From the NCBI GenBank assembly GCA_002323325.1, contig DCQA01000003.1, forward strand, positions 1 through 18,224: a stretch of DNA of 18,224 bases, written 5' to 3'. The stretch is from Coxiellaceae bacterium UBA1530. Its GTDB lineage: Bacteria; Pseudomonadota; Gammaproteobacteria; Coxiellales; Coxiellaceae. The notes under the pieces were generated by a model. The model saw only the letters and a list, made by a program, of their open reading frames with translations, did not search any database and was not told where the DNA came from. Shown in pieces: positions 1-7,361 of the stretch (positions within the stretch are counted from its first letter, which is position 1; each line of letters starts with the position of its first letter). The position numbers were made by a program, and so were the translations under genes.

Positions 1-81
1 AGAGGGATTCGAACCCTCGGTGCGCTATTAACGCACACTCACTTTCCAGGCGAGCCCCTTCAGCCACTCGGGCACCTCTCC
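1..81 (-). tRNA. tRNA-Ser (GGA anticodon), 3' end cut by window edge
   Basis: Read on the minus strand, the gene starts at base 81 with GGAGAGG, then the usual D-arm GCCCGAGTGGCTG. The anticodon stem is CTCGC/GTGAG around the loop CTGGAAA, which places anticodon GGA at bases 47–45. A long variable arm (GTGCG/CGCAC) marks a class II tRNA, and the T-arm is GAGGG-TTCGAAT-CCCTC. Long variable arm plus GGA means serine (UCC/UCU codons). The remaining bases of the 3' acceptor strand, the discriminator base and any encoded CCA lie outside the window. All visible stems pair, so it looks functional. Confidence 0.95.
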
Positions 82-107
82 AGTCAACCATCGTTACGGT
101 GCCATAG

Positions 108-113
108 ATTAAA
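108..113 (-). promoter_or_regulatory. possible -10 box of the tRNA-Ser gene
   Basis: On the minus strand TTTAAT (5 of 6 to TATAAT) lies 26 bases before the tRNA. A weak TTGCTT lies 15 bases further upstream. It is followed by a GC-rich stretch (GGCACCG), as is usual near starts of stable RNA genes. Spacing is suboptimal, so this is only a candidate. Confidence 0.3.
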
Positions 114-353
114 CTAGAACACCGGTAGAAGCAATTCATACTTCGATAAAAGCGATGGTTGATTTTGTATATTTTTCAATCATCTAGCTCGTTTTCTTCA
201 TGCTAAAAAAACTCACTAAAAAATCAATCAGTGAGAATGATACCCTATCTTTCTTAAGATAACATTAAAGAAGTCGCATAAATAACACTGAGATATTCTC
301 GTTGATAATGGAGATCTTTGAGTGCGCATGTTTGTGGCTCTATTTGGTGTTTT

Positions 354-383
354 TTGAGATGATATCGACTTGGAGGTGATAAT
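354..383 (+). promoter_or_regulatory. candidate sigma-70 promoter for the desaturase–tgt–sec operon
   Basis: TTGAGA (354–359, 5 of 6 to TTGACA) is followed after 18 bases by GATAAT (378–383, 5 of 6 to TATAAT). It would give a leader of roughly 90 bases before the desaturase start. A second -10-like TATGAT at 428–433 lacks a good -35 partner. This was found by eye only. Confidence 0.4.
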
Positions 384-478
384 ATCTGTAAAATCTACGT
401 ATTAGATCTCGTCAATGTAATGAGCGGTATGATAGTATCGCAATAGTTTTGTTATTACACGATCATTCGGAGAGTTAA

Positions 479-1648
479 ATGTCTGATAAATCTTCTCAAT
501 CTCGCTACCTAAACTGGACAAACATTTTGTTTTTCTCCATTAACACCACAGTCAGTGTTGTGGGCACCGTGTTATTATTAATGTACGGCACTATTCACTC
601 GGCAACCTGGGTGCTGGCTATCATCACTTGGTTCATATTTGGCATGGGTGGTATCACGGTGGGTTATCATCGTCTGTTTTCACACAAAACCTTCAAAGTC
701 GTAGCACCTGTCAAATTTCTTCTCTTGCTTTGCGGTGCTGGCGCGTTTGAAGGCAGTGTCCTGGAGTGGTGCACGGATCATCGCAAACACCATCGTTACG
801 TCGATACTGAAAAAGACCCATACAACATCAATGGTGGGTTTTGGTATGCCCACATCGGTTGGATTTTCACGATTGATCCCAGTAAAAGAGATTTTTCCAA
901 TATCAAAGATTTAACCGATGATTGGATGTGTCGATTTCAGCACAAATATTTTGTTCCACTGGCTATTTCGACCAGCTATATCATACCGATAGCTATCACC
1001 TGCATATGGGGTACTTTCCTAGAAGGTTTGATGATGGCTGGATTGCGGATAGTTGTCCTGCAACAGTTCACTTTCTGCATTAACTCGATTTGTCACATGT
1101 TCGGGAAGAAAACTTACTCATCAACTCAAACAGCGCGTGATAATTGGTTCACCGCACTATTAACTTTCGGGGAGGGCTATCATAATTTCCATCACCAGTT
1201 TCCACTGGACTACCGTAACGGGTTGCGTTTTTATCAGTTCGATCCCTCTAAATGGACCATCTTCACCTTAAGATGCTTGGGGCTAGCGTCTGAATTACGT
1301 CGTGTGAGTATAGCTAAACGCTTGCGCTATAAAATTCAATTCGATTTTAATCAGATTAAAGCCATGAAATCTAACGTCAGCGAATTAGTTCAGCCGCTTT
1401 ATGATAAAGTGACGTCGCAAATCATGCATATCGAGTCGCTGGAAACGGCCATTAAGCAGTTAAACAAACAAAGTCGTATAGCTATCGGTCATAAACTTGC
1501 TCAATACCAAGTGAGCTTGAGTGATAAGAAGCAGCAACTTAAGTCCGCTCACCTTGAGCTTAAATACTTTGCAAAGTCTTGGAATCAGGCATTGTCAAAT
1601 GCCATGCAATTAAAGCCCAAATCTCTGGCAACTGATGGTGCTCCATAG
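479..1648 (+). CDS. acyl-CoA/fatty-acid delta-9-type desaturase
   Basis: Integral-membrane di-iron desaturase of the stearoyl-CoA desaturase family, which introduces a cis double bond into acyl chains using O2 and electrons from a redox partner. The diagnostic histidine boxes are all present: HRLFSH (64–69), HRKHH (101–105) and HNFHH (235–239). There is also the accessory His in NSICH (206). Hydrophobic stretches lie at about 18–37, 43–61, 77–93 and 160–198. The last ~100 residues are charged and probably helical or coiled-coil, an extension beyond the catalytic core. The ATG is preceded by GGAGAG about 8 bases upstream, so the start is well supported. It ends 3 bases before tgt and is probably co-transcribed with it. 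Likely role is membrane unsaturation; substrate chain length cannot be read from the sequence. Confidence 0.93.
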   Translation: MSDKSSQSRYLNWTNILFFSINTTVSVVGTVLLLMYGTIHSATWVLAIITWFIFGMGGITVGYHRLFSHKTFKVVAPVKFLLLLCGAGAFEGSVLEWCTDHRKHHRYVDTEKDPYNINGGFWYAHIGWIFTIDPSKRDFSNIKDLTDDWMCRFQHKYFVPLAISTSYIIPIAITCIWGTFLEGLMMAGLRIVVLQQFTFCINSICHMFGKKTYSSTQTARDNWFTALLTFGEGYHNFHHQFPLDYRNGLRFYQFDPSKWTIFTLRCLGLASELRRVSIAKRLRYKIQFDFNQIKAMKSNVSELVQPLYDKVTSQIMHIESLETAIKQLNKQSRIAIGHKLAQYQVSLSDKKQQLKSAHLELKYFAKSWNQALSNAMQLKPKSLATDGAP

Positions 1649-1651
1649 ACT

Positions 1652-2764
1652 ATGACGCACATGCAATTTACTGTCGCCAAAACTGACGGCTTAGCCCGTC
1701 GTGGCTGTGTTCAATTCCCTCGTGGTGACATTCAAACGCCGGCATTCATGCCTGTTGGAACCTATGGCACCGTCAAAGCGATGACGTCACATGAGGTTCG
1801 TGAGACAGGCGCAGATATCCTATTGGGTAACACGTTTCATCTGATGTTAAGACCAGGCACAGAGGTTATTAAGTTACACGGAACTTTGCATGATTTCATG
1901 CAATGGTCTCGTCCCATTTTAACCGATTCAGGTGGATTCCAAGTATTCAGCTTAACTGATTTGTGTAAGCTAACAGAGGAGGGCGTGACCTTCCGATCAC
2001 CTGTCGATGGGGCGGTTGTTCACTTAACACCAGAACGTTCGATAGAGGTGCAGCGCGATCTGGGCTCTGATATTGTGATGTGCTTTGATGAGTGCACACC
2101 ATACCCTGCGACAGAGGCGGTTGCTAAAACTTCTATGGAACTGAGTCTTAGATGGGCAAAACGCTCACGTGATGCTCATGGAGATTCATTATCTGCCCTA
2201 TTTGGTATCGTGCAAGGTGGCATGTACCGAGATCTGCGTTTGCAATCTTTATCAGGGTTAACCGATATTGGTTTTGACGGCTACGCCATAGGTGGTTTGT
2301 CAGTGGGAGAGCCAAAACACTTGATGATCAAAGTTCTAGACGAGATTACACCTCACATGCCTAAGGAGAAGCCCAGGTACCTCATGGGAGTTGGTAAGCC
2401 TGAAGATTTAGTCGAAGGTGTGCTACGAGGCATAGACATGTTTGATTGCGTTATGCCTACACGCAATGCTCGAAACGGCCATTTGTTCACAAGTCAGGGT
2501 GTTATAAAAATTCGTAATAGTCAGTATCGCCATGATACCAGGCCACTTGACCCTAATTGTGATTGTTACACGTGTCAGAATTATTCACGTGCGTATTTAC
2601 ATCATCTTTTTCGTACGCGTGAAATTTTATCGTCTCGTTTAAACAGTTGGCATAATTTGCACTACTATCAAAGCTTAATGCAGGGTTTGCGAAATGCTAT
2701 TGAAAAAGGTACATTACGGGCCTTTGTAGAACAATTTTATCAAAGTCAACAAACAAGGGTTTAA
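1652..2764 (+). CDS. tgt: queuine tRNA-ribosyltransferase (TGT)
   Basis: Exchanges guanine-34 for the queuosine precursor preQ1 in the anticodons of tRNA Asp, Asn, His and Tyr. The (beta/alpha)8 barrel signatures are complete: TDSGGFQVFS (91–100) with the general acid/base Asp92, GIVQGG (185–190), GGLSVGE (214–220), and MFDCVMPTR (263–271) with the nucleophile Asp265. The zinc site is CDCYTC (Cys303, Cys305, Cys308) plus His334. At 370 residues it matches the usual bacterial length (about 375). The start is 3 bases after the desaturase stop with no clear ribosome-binding site, so translation is probably coupled; Met4 is a possible alternative start. It heads the conserved tgt–yajC–secD–secF order, but queA is not upstream here. 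Confidence 0.98.
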   Translation: MTHMQFTVAKTDGLARRGCVQFPRGDIQTPAFMPVGTYGTVKAMTSHEVRETGADILLGNTFHLMLRPGTEVIKLHGTLHDFMQWSRPILTDSGGFQVFSLTDLCKLTEEGVTFRSPVDGAVVHLTPERSIEVQRDLGSDIVMCFDECTPYPATEAVAKTSMELSLRWAKRSRDAHGDSLSALFGIVQGGMYRDLRLQSLSGLTDIGFDGYAIGGLSVGEPKHLMIKVLDEITPHMPKEKPRYLMGVGKPEDLVEGVLRGIDMFDCVMPTRNARNGHLFTSQGVIKIRNSQYRHDTRPLDPNCDCYTCQNYSRAYLHHLFRTREILSSRLNSWHNLHYYQSLMQGLRNAIEKGTLRAFVEQFYQSQQTRV

Positions 2765-2766
2765 TT

Positions 2767-3135
2767 ATGTTGAATAAATTATTAGTCATCATTTCAGGTC
2801 TTTTGATGAGCGTGGCTGCAATCGCAGCAGAAGGTACTGCGTCAGCACAGCAAGGGATCGGCTCCATGGTCATTATGTTTGGATTGTTTATCGTTATATT
2901 CTATTTTTTGTTAGTTCGCCCTCAACAAAAACGTGCTAAAGAGCAAAAAAGCTTAATGGATAGCGTTGCTATTGGCGACGAAGTAGTCACGGCTGGTGGT
3001 ATTGTTGCTCGCATCACTAAACTACGCGAAGGTTTTGTCGTACTTGCGATTGCCGAGGGTGTTGAAATGACCCTGCAAAAAAGCTCCATTAGTGCTGTCC
3101 TTCCAAAAGGAACCTTGGATTCTGCACGTAGCTAG
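2767..3135 (+). CDS. yajC: Sec translocon accessory protein YajC
   Basis: Small inner-membrane subunit that forms the SecDF–YajC complex associated with SecYEG. It has a hydrophobic N-terminal stretch (4–21), then a short spacer and the characteristic single transmembrane helix (about 31–50). That helix ends in the family hallmark RPQQKR (51–56), followed by a basic and then beta-rich cytoplasmic domain containing GDEVVTAGGI (70–79). Length (122) is close to E. coli YajC (110). The ATG lies 2 bases after the tgt stop and has AAGGGT just upstream, inside the end of tgt. The N-terminal hydrophobic stretch could be a signal-like segment or a second membrane anchor. Confidence 0.96.
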   Translation: MLNKLLVIISGLLMSVAAIAAEGTASAQQGIGSMVIMFGLFIVIFYFLLVRPQQKRAKEQKSLMDSVAIGDEVVTAGGIVARITKLREGFVVLAIAEGVEMTLQKSSISAVLPKGTLDSARS

Positions 3136-3145
3136 ATTCTAGCTA
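3129..3145. repeat. near-perfect palindrome over the yajC stop codon
   Basis: TAGCTAGA-T-TCTAGCTA has 8-base arms around one central base and covers the yajC stop at 3133–3135. A second palindrome, GCTCGAGC, lies at 3147–3154. With a one-base centre it cannot fold tightly as drawn, so it could be a protein-binding site, an RNA processing element or chance. There is no T-tract, so it is not an obvious terminator. Confidence 0.35.
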
Positions 3146-3196
3146 AGCTCGAGCATTTTATTAGTCAATTCTCATGGATAAAAGGACCAGGGATCA

Positions 3197-5074
3197 ATGA
3201 ATTATTATTCGCCATGGAAGTATGTTTTATTAGTGGTCATGATTGTACTGGGAGTGTTGTATGCGTTGCCTAACCTGTACGGTGAAAACTATGCAGTCCA
3301 AATATCCAGTCGTGGCGCTCAGTCGTTGTCAGAGACTGCAATCACTCAAGTCGAGGATACGCTCAAGGCAAAACACATCCCCTTTATCTCAGCAACTCAA
3401 AATAATGATTCTATTCTCGTTCGTTTTGATGAGATGGATTTTCAGGTCGCAGCACAAGATGCTTTAGAACAGGAGCTGGGTAACACTTTTTCTGTGGCAC
3501 TGAACTTAGCCCCTAAAACACCCCGTTGGTTATCCTCATTGAATGCCTCACCCATGAAGCTTGGGTTAGATTTGAGAGGCGGCATACACTTTCTTATGCA
3601 AGTCAACCTCAATCAAATGATTAAGGAAGTTGAGAAAACTGATTTAAGTTCGATGAGTGATCAGTTGCGACAAGAGAACATACGATATTCTGACTTGAGG
3701 GTGGATAACCAGCACGTGGTGCGAATATCTTTTCGTTCAGAGGAGGCGCTACGTTCAGCCTATGACTTGCTATCCAAGCAGTTTCCAAACTACACAATGA
3801 CAAAGACACAGAGTAACGAACAATTTTCATTAAGTGCCGCGATGGGTAAGAACGCACTCGTTAAGCTTCAGCAAGATGCTATGTCGCAAACAATCAGCAT
3901 TCTGCAATCACGCGTGAATCAGTTAGGCGTTAGTGAACCAGTTATCACTCAGCAAGGTTTAAATCAAATCAGTGTAGATTTACCGGGCATTCAAGACTCA
4001 GCACGTGCAAAAGCGCTGATTGGAACTATGGCAACGATCAATCTTCAGCTACAAGACGTTGACAATGACGCTTATCAAGCACAACAATCCGGCATCATCC
4101 CGTTTGGATCATCATTGTTTACATTCGAAGATCGTCCTGTGCTGTTGAAAAACAGTATTATCCTGCATGGTAATGCTATTTTGAATGCCTCCACGACAAC
4201 CGGGCAAAATGGAAGACCCGCAGTGTCTGTGCGAGTCGGTTCAGGGGCAGCTACTTTATTTAATAAAATCACTGCGGCTAACGTCGGAAAGCCATTAGCC
4301 ACTGTTTACATTGAGAGAAAGCCTGAGACAACCATTGTTGATGATAAAACGGTTACGAAGAATGTTACTTCAACCAAAATTATCAACATTGCTACGATCC
4401 AAACAGCGCTGGGTACCAATTTTGAAATTACGGGACTAGATTCTTTAGCTGAAGCCAATAACCTCTCTTTACTTCTACGCTCAGGTGCCTATCGTGCGCC
4501 ACTCGACATTGTCCAAGAGCGCATTATTGGGCCGAGCCTAGGTAAGCAGAATATACAAATGGGTGTTCGCTCTTGTTTGATCAGCTCCTTGGTTGTGATC
4601 ATTTTTATGGCACTTTATTATTCCGTGTTTGGTTTGGTGGCCGACTTAGCGCTGATTCTTAATGTTATTTTTGTCGTAGCCGTCATGTCGCTGCTTGGGG
4701 CTACCATGACGTTACCGGGTATCGCAGGGATTGTTCTTACAGTGGGTATGGCTGTCGATGCTAACGTGCTGATTAACGAACGGATTCGCGAAGAGCTACG
4801 AAATGGAGTCACTCCTCAAGCTGCTATTAATGCGGGTTACGATCGTGCTTTTTCAACGATTGTTGATGCTAACGTCACGACCCTTATCGTTGCCATTGTC
4901 TTATTTACACTGGGTTCTGGTACCATTAAGAGTTTTGCAATTACTTTAACGATTGGTCTAATCACCTCAATGATCACAGCCATCTTCTTTACGAGAGCGA
5001 TTATCAATTTGCTTTATGGGCGTAAAACAAAACGTCGTTTACGGTTAGGGATGCGTTATAAGGTGGAGAAATAA
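3197..5074 (+). CDS. secD: protein translocase subunit SecD
   Basis: RND-like inner-membrane subunit that, with SecF, couples the proton-motive force to late steps of Sec-dependent export. The first membrane helix is at about 8–24. A large periplasmic region follows, including the family motif GLDLRGGIHFLMQV (123–136). Five more helices lie in the C-terminal third, including the conserved VGMAVDANVLINERIREE segment (near 520) with the membrane Asp used for proton transport. Length 625 versus about 615 in E. coli. The start is supported by AAAGGA about 10 bases upstream. It lies 61 bases after yajC and is followed one base later by secF, with GGTGGAG in its own 3' end serving secF. Confidence 0.98.
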   Translation: MNYYSPWKYVLLVVMIVLGVLYALPNLYGENYAVQISSRGAQSLSETAITQVEDTLKAKHIPFISATQNNDSILVRFDEMDFQVAAQDALEQELGNTFSVALNLAPKTPRWLSSLNASPMKLGLDLRGGIHFLMQVNLNQMIKEVEKTDLSSMSDQLRQENIRYSDLRVDNQHVVRISFRSEEALRSAYDLLSKQFPNYTMTKTQSNEQFSLSAAMGKNALVKLQQDAMSQTISILQSRVNQLGVSEPVITQQGLNQISVDLPGIQDSARAKALIGTMATINLQLQDVDNDAYQAQQSGIIPFGSSLFTFEDRPVLLKNSIILHGNAILNASTTTGQNGRPAVSVRVGSGAATLFNKITAANVGKPLATVYIERKPETTIVDDKTVTKNVTSTKIINIATIQTALGTNFEITGLDSLAEANNLSLLLRSGAYRAPLDIVQERIIGPSLGKQNIQMGVRSCLISSLVVIIFMALYYSVFGLVADLALILNVIFVVAVMSLLGATMTLPGIAGIVLTVGMAVDANVLINERIREELRNGVTPQAAINAGYDRAFSTIVDANVTTLIVAIVLFTLGSGTIKSFAITLTIGLITSMITAIFFTRAIINLLYGRKTKRRLRLGMRYKVEK

Positions 5075-5075
5075 G

Positions 5076-5996
5076 ATGGAATTTTTTAAAGCGAACACAA
5101 CAATACAATTCATGCGCCAACGTAAACTGGCAGCTTTATTTTCCATCGTGATTTTCATAGCCTCACTGGCTGCTTTGATTACACAAGGACTACAGCTCAG
5201 TATCGAGTTCACTGGAGGAACCACGTTCGATGTTTCCTTTAATCAGCCTGTAAACGATCTTAACCAACTGCGTACTGAATTAGTGGATGCGGGTTTCTCT
5301 CAAGCTTCATTGACGCGCTATGACACGGATGACATCTCCGTCCGAATTGCGCCGCATAAAGCGTGGACGCAAGATCAACTCCGAGCACGATTAATGGCTG
5401 TCTTGCCATCGGATGCCACCATAGGCTCTCTCGAATACATTGGCCCCTCTGTTGGTAAGCAATTAATGACAAATGGTGTGTTAGCGATTGTTCTAGCTAT
5501 GCTAGGCACCATGCTCTACATCGCCTTACGTTTTGAATGGCGATTTGCCGTTAGTGCTGCGGTTGCATTGGTGCATGACCCCATTTTGATTTTGGGGATT
5601 TTTGCTTATTTTCACCTGGAATTTAGCTTAATTGTATTAACTGCTATTCTAACCGTAATTGGTTATTCGTTAAATGATACGATCGTAGTGTATGATCGGG
5701 TGCGTGAGAACTTTCGTCGCATGCGCAAGGGTGCGCCTGCAAGTATCATGGACGTCTCCATCAACCAAACATTATCAAGAACTATCATGACATCCAGTTT
5801 AACGCTGGTCGTAGTGATTGCCTTGTTTCTTTTTGGCGGCGAGACAGTTCACGGCTTTGCGCTAGCTTTAGCGATTGGTATTGTGATCGGGACCTATTCT
5901 TCAATCTATGTAGCAGGTTCCCTAGCCATTTCCTTGGGATTAGATCGCCAGGATTTGATGATAAAAGCCAAACCCACCGCTGATCAAATGCCTTAG
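5076..5996 (+). CDS. secF: protein translocase subunit SecF
   Basis: Partner of SecD in the SecDF–YajC export motor. It has an N-terminal helix (about 18–36), then the family signature LSIEFTGGT (41–49) and a periplasmic P4-type domain. Five helices follow from about residue 134. The conserved transmembrane/loop stretch GYSLNDTIVVYDRVREN (196–212) carries Asp201 and Asp207. Length 306 compares with about 320 in E. coli. The ATG is one base after the secD stop with GGTGGAG about 8 bases upstream. This is the last gene of the operon. Confidence 0.98.
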   Translation: MEFFKANTTIQFMRQRKLAALFSIVIFIASLAALITQGLQLSIEFTGGTTFDVSFNQPVNDLNQLRTELVDAGFSQASLTRYDTDDISVRIAPHKAWTQDQLRARLMAVLPSDATIGSLEYIGPSVGKQLMTNGVLAIVLAMLGTMLYIALRFEWRFAVSAAVALVHDPILILGIFAYFHLEFSLIVLTAILTVIGYSLNDTIVVYDRVRENFRRMRKGAPASIMDVSINQTLSRTIMTSSLTLVVVIALFLFGGETVHGFALALAIGIVIGTYSSIYVAGSLAISLGLDRQDLMIKAKPTADQMP

Positions 5997-6401
5997 GGTT
6001 CACCTGCACAAAACTGAGTGCAGTTGTTCTCTCCTGACGCTACGTTTACCTCTTTATCATCTAATCTATTCCTTTAATTATGTTGCAGCAGCCTTATTTG
6101 AAATCGTATGATGGTCGTTATCATTCAATACACCACTGATAGGCGCAAGAAGTTGCCGATTTAGAAAAGTGTAGCGCTCACGCAAAGTATTCAACGAGCA
6201 ATCGATGAGTTAAGTTTTATACTGGATGATTCTTTTAGACGGCCATATATGTCGCTTATGCCATTGCCATCAAGACATTAATTGTTTAAGCCTACTTTTT
6301 CATTTTCTGCATAGGTAAGTTAATAAAAAGCTCTGTGTTTTATTCAGGAGTTATTTCTGGACATTGTGAATTTTTAGCATCAACTTCACGATACAGCTTC
6401 T
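5997..6401. other. gap between secF and the 271-residue gene (convergent ends)
   Basis: No gene is supported. A small hairpin AACTG (6012–6016)/CAGTT (6021–6025) follows secF but has no T-tract, so it is a poor terminator candidate. On the opposite strand an A/T-rich inverted repeat, AATAAAA (6322–6328)/TTTTATT (6338–6344), lies just beyond the end of the 271-residue gene and might help end its transcript. A 43-codon minus-strand open frame (6078–6209) lacks a good start and could be chance or a gene remnant. Confidence 0.5.
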
Positions 6402-7217
6402 CTATTTGAGGTTTATGTTTTTTGTCGCGCTATCAGTTTTATCAGTTTTATCAGGTAATAGACTACTGCTTAATCGAGCATCTCCCCCGAATAAAGTTGG
6501 TGTTATCTCACTTAAAGGAAAACGGATGCTACGGACTCTAGGTTTAATCATTTCATTCTCGTTTAGAGGTTTGGCAGGATCTAGTTCTTCAAATATATGG
6601 TAGGGTTTACTTAAACCATTATAATTCTCTTTATCATTAGCGAGGGACTGATAAGTCCTATAATTAGGTATTTTTTCCCTTACTTTATCGTCAATAAGTT
6701 GTTTCAATAAAGCATCCTGATCACGAAGAGCCTCTAATGCTTCATCGAGGCGGCTCGTCTCAATAGCGAGCGCCTGAATATGTGTTTTTTGCATATGTTT
6801 CTCAAACTTCTTGATTGATTCACCTTTATTTTTGTTGATGTGATCATGAATCGTTCCAATCCGCTCAATGGTATTACTCAGGTGAATCAAACAGACGGCT
6901 GCTAGCCTAAGATCTTCTGTGCTTAGCTCACTATGAAAAGATCTGACTCTAGCAACTGCAACTGCATGGGGGCTACCGAAACGCTCATCATCATCAATAT
7001 AATTGACTTGTCCAAAATGATTACTTCCTTTAAGGATAGGAGTATCCGGATGTTGTTTCTCTTGTTGTCGTCTTTCCTTGGGGTCATGAATTTCAATAAA
7101 AATATCACCTTTTTTATTATTACCCAGCTGTATAGGGAAATGTATTTCCTTTAATGCACCAACACTCACTTGACTGCTAGCATTACCTCGATCAGGCGTG
7201 TTGTAGATATATCCCAC
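6402..7217 (-). CDS. hypothetical soluble protein, 271 residues
   Basis: I do not recognise this protein. There is no signal peptide or membrane helix. Two short beta-like segments resemble each other at the ends: KEIHFPIQLG (23–32) and RSIRFPLSEI (229–238). Between them lie a helical region (101–127) and a strongly charged, probably coiled-coil stretch (about 133–182). The tail carries a DKTDKTD repeat (256–262) made by tandem copies of a 9-base unit (6432–6454 on the plus strand). The start is GTG at 7217 with GGAA about 7–10 bases upstream; no ATG lies near. It diverges from the 475-residue membrane gene, so the two may share a control region. It could be a secreted host-interaction protein, but that is a guess from context only. 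Confidence 0.65.
   Translation of the reverse strand: MGYIYNTPDRGNASSQVSVGALKEIHFPIQLGNNKKGDIFIEIHDPKERRQQEKQHPDTPILKGSNHFGQVNYIDDDERFGSPHAVAVARVRSFHSELSTEDLRLAAVCLIHLSNTIERIGTIHDHINKNKGESIKKFEKHMQKTHIQALAIETSRLDEALEALRDQDALLKQLIDDKVREKIPNYRTYQSLANDKENYNGLSKPYHIFEELDPAKPLNENEMIKPRVRSIRFPLSEITPTLFGGDARLSSSLLPDKTDKTDSATKNINLK
6432..6454. repeat. short in-frame tandem repeat (9-base unit, about 2.5 copies)
   Basis: ATCAGTTTT occurs twice in tandem plus ATCAG. Read on the minus strand it encodes DKT-DKT-D near the C-terminus of the 271-residue protein. Copy number could vary without a frameshift. Confidence 0.7.
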
Positions 7218-7323
7218 TGTGTCGTTCCATAAATACTCTTAATTGAACAATATATTAACAGTAAAAGATTAAGGAATTATTAAATATTGGTTTTTTTTTA
7301 ATATTTCCTTAAGAACACCGGCG

Positions 7324-7329
7324 TATAAT
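7324..7329 (+). promoter_or_regulatory. perfect -10 box (TATAAT) before the 475-residue membrane gene
   Basis: TATAAT lies 32 bases before the ATG at 7362, which gives a leader of about 25 bases. I see no good -35 box at 16–18 bases upstream, so the promoter may depend on an activator. The 144-base divergent region also holds a run of nine T (7291–7299) and an AT-rich tract. Confidence 0.4.
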
Positions 7330-7361
7330 ATGGTCATTATTCCTGAAAAATAGAGATACTG

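Larger units (their letters stand above)
82..478. other. intergenic region between tRNA-Ser and the desaturase operon
   Basis: I see no convincing open reading frame here. The region should hold two divergent promoters, for the tRNA (minus) and for the desaturase–tgt–sec operon (plus). It contains a perfect 10-base inverted repeat, TCAACCATCG (84–93) and CGATGGTTGA (153–162), which brackets the tRNA promoter area. A smaller one is CTCACT (212–217)/AGTGAG (230–235). Confidence 0.6.

Noticed and set aside
1..478. Possible mobile-element attachment site at the tRNA-Ser
   Set aside because: The tRNA 3' end lies outside the window and I found no repeat of its visible 3' part elsewhere here.
6078..6209. 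43-codon minus-strand open frame with protein-like composition
   Set aside because: It has no good start codon with ribosome-binding site, and a frame of this length is expected by chance. A gene remnant remains possible.
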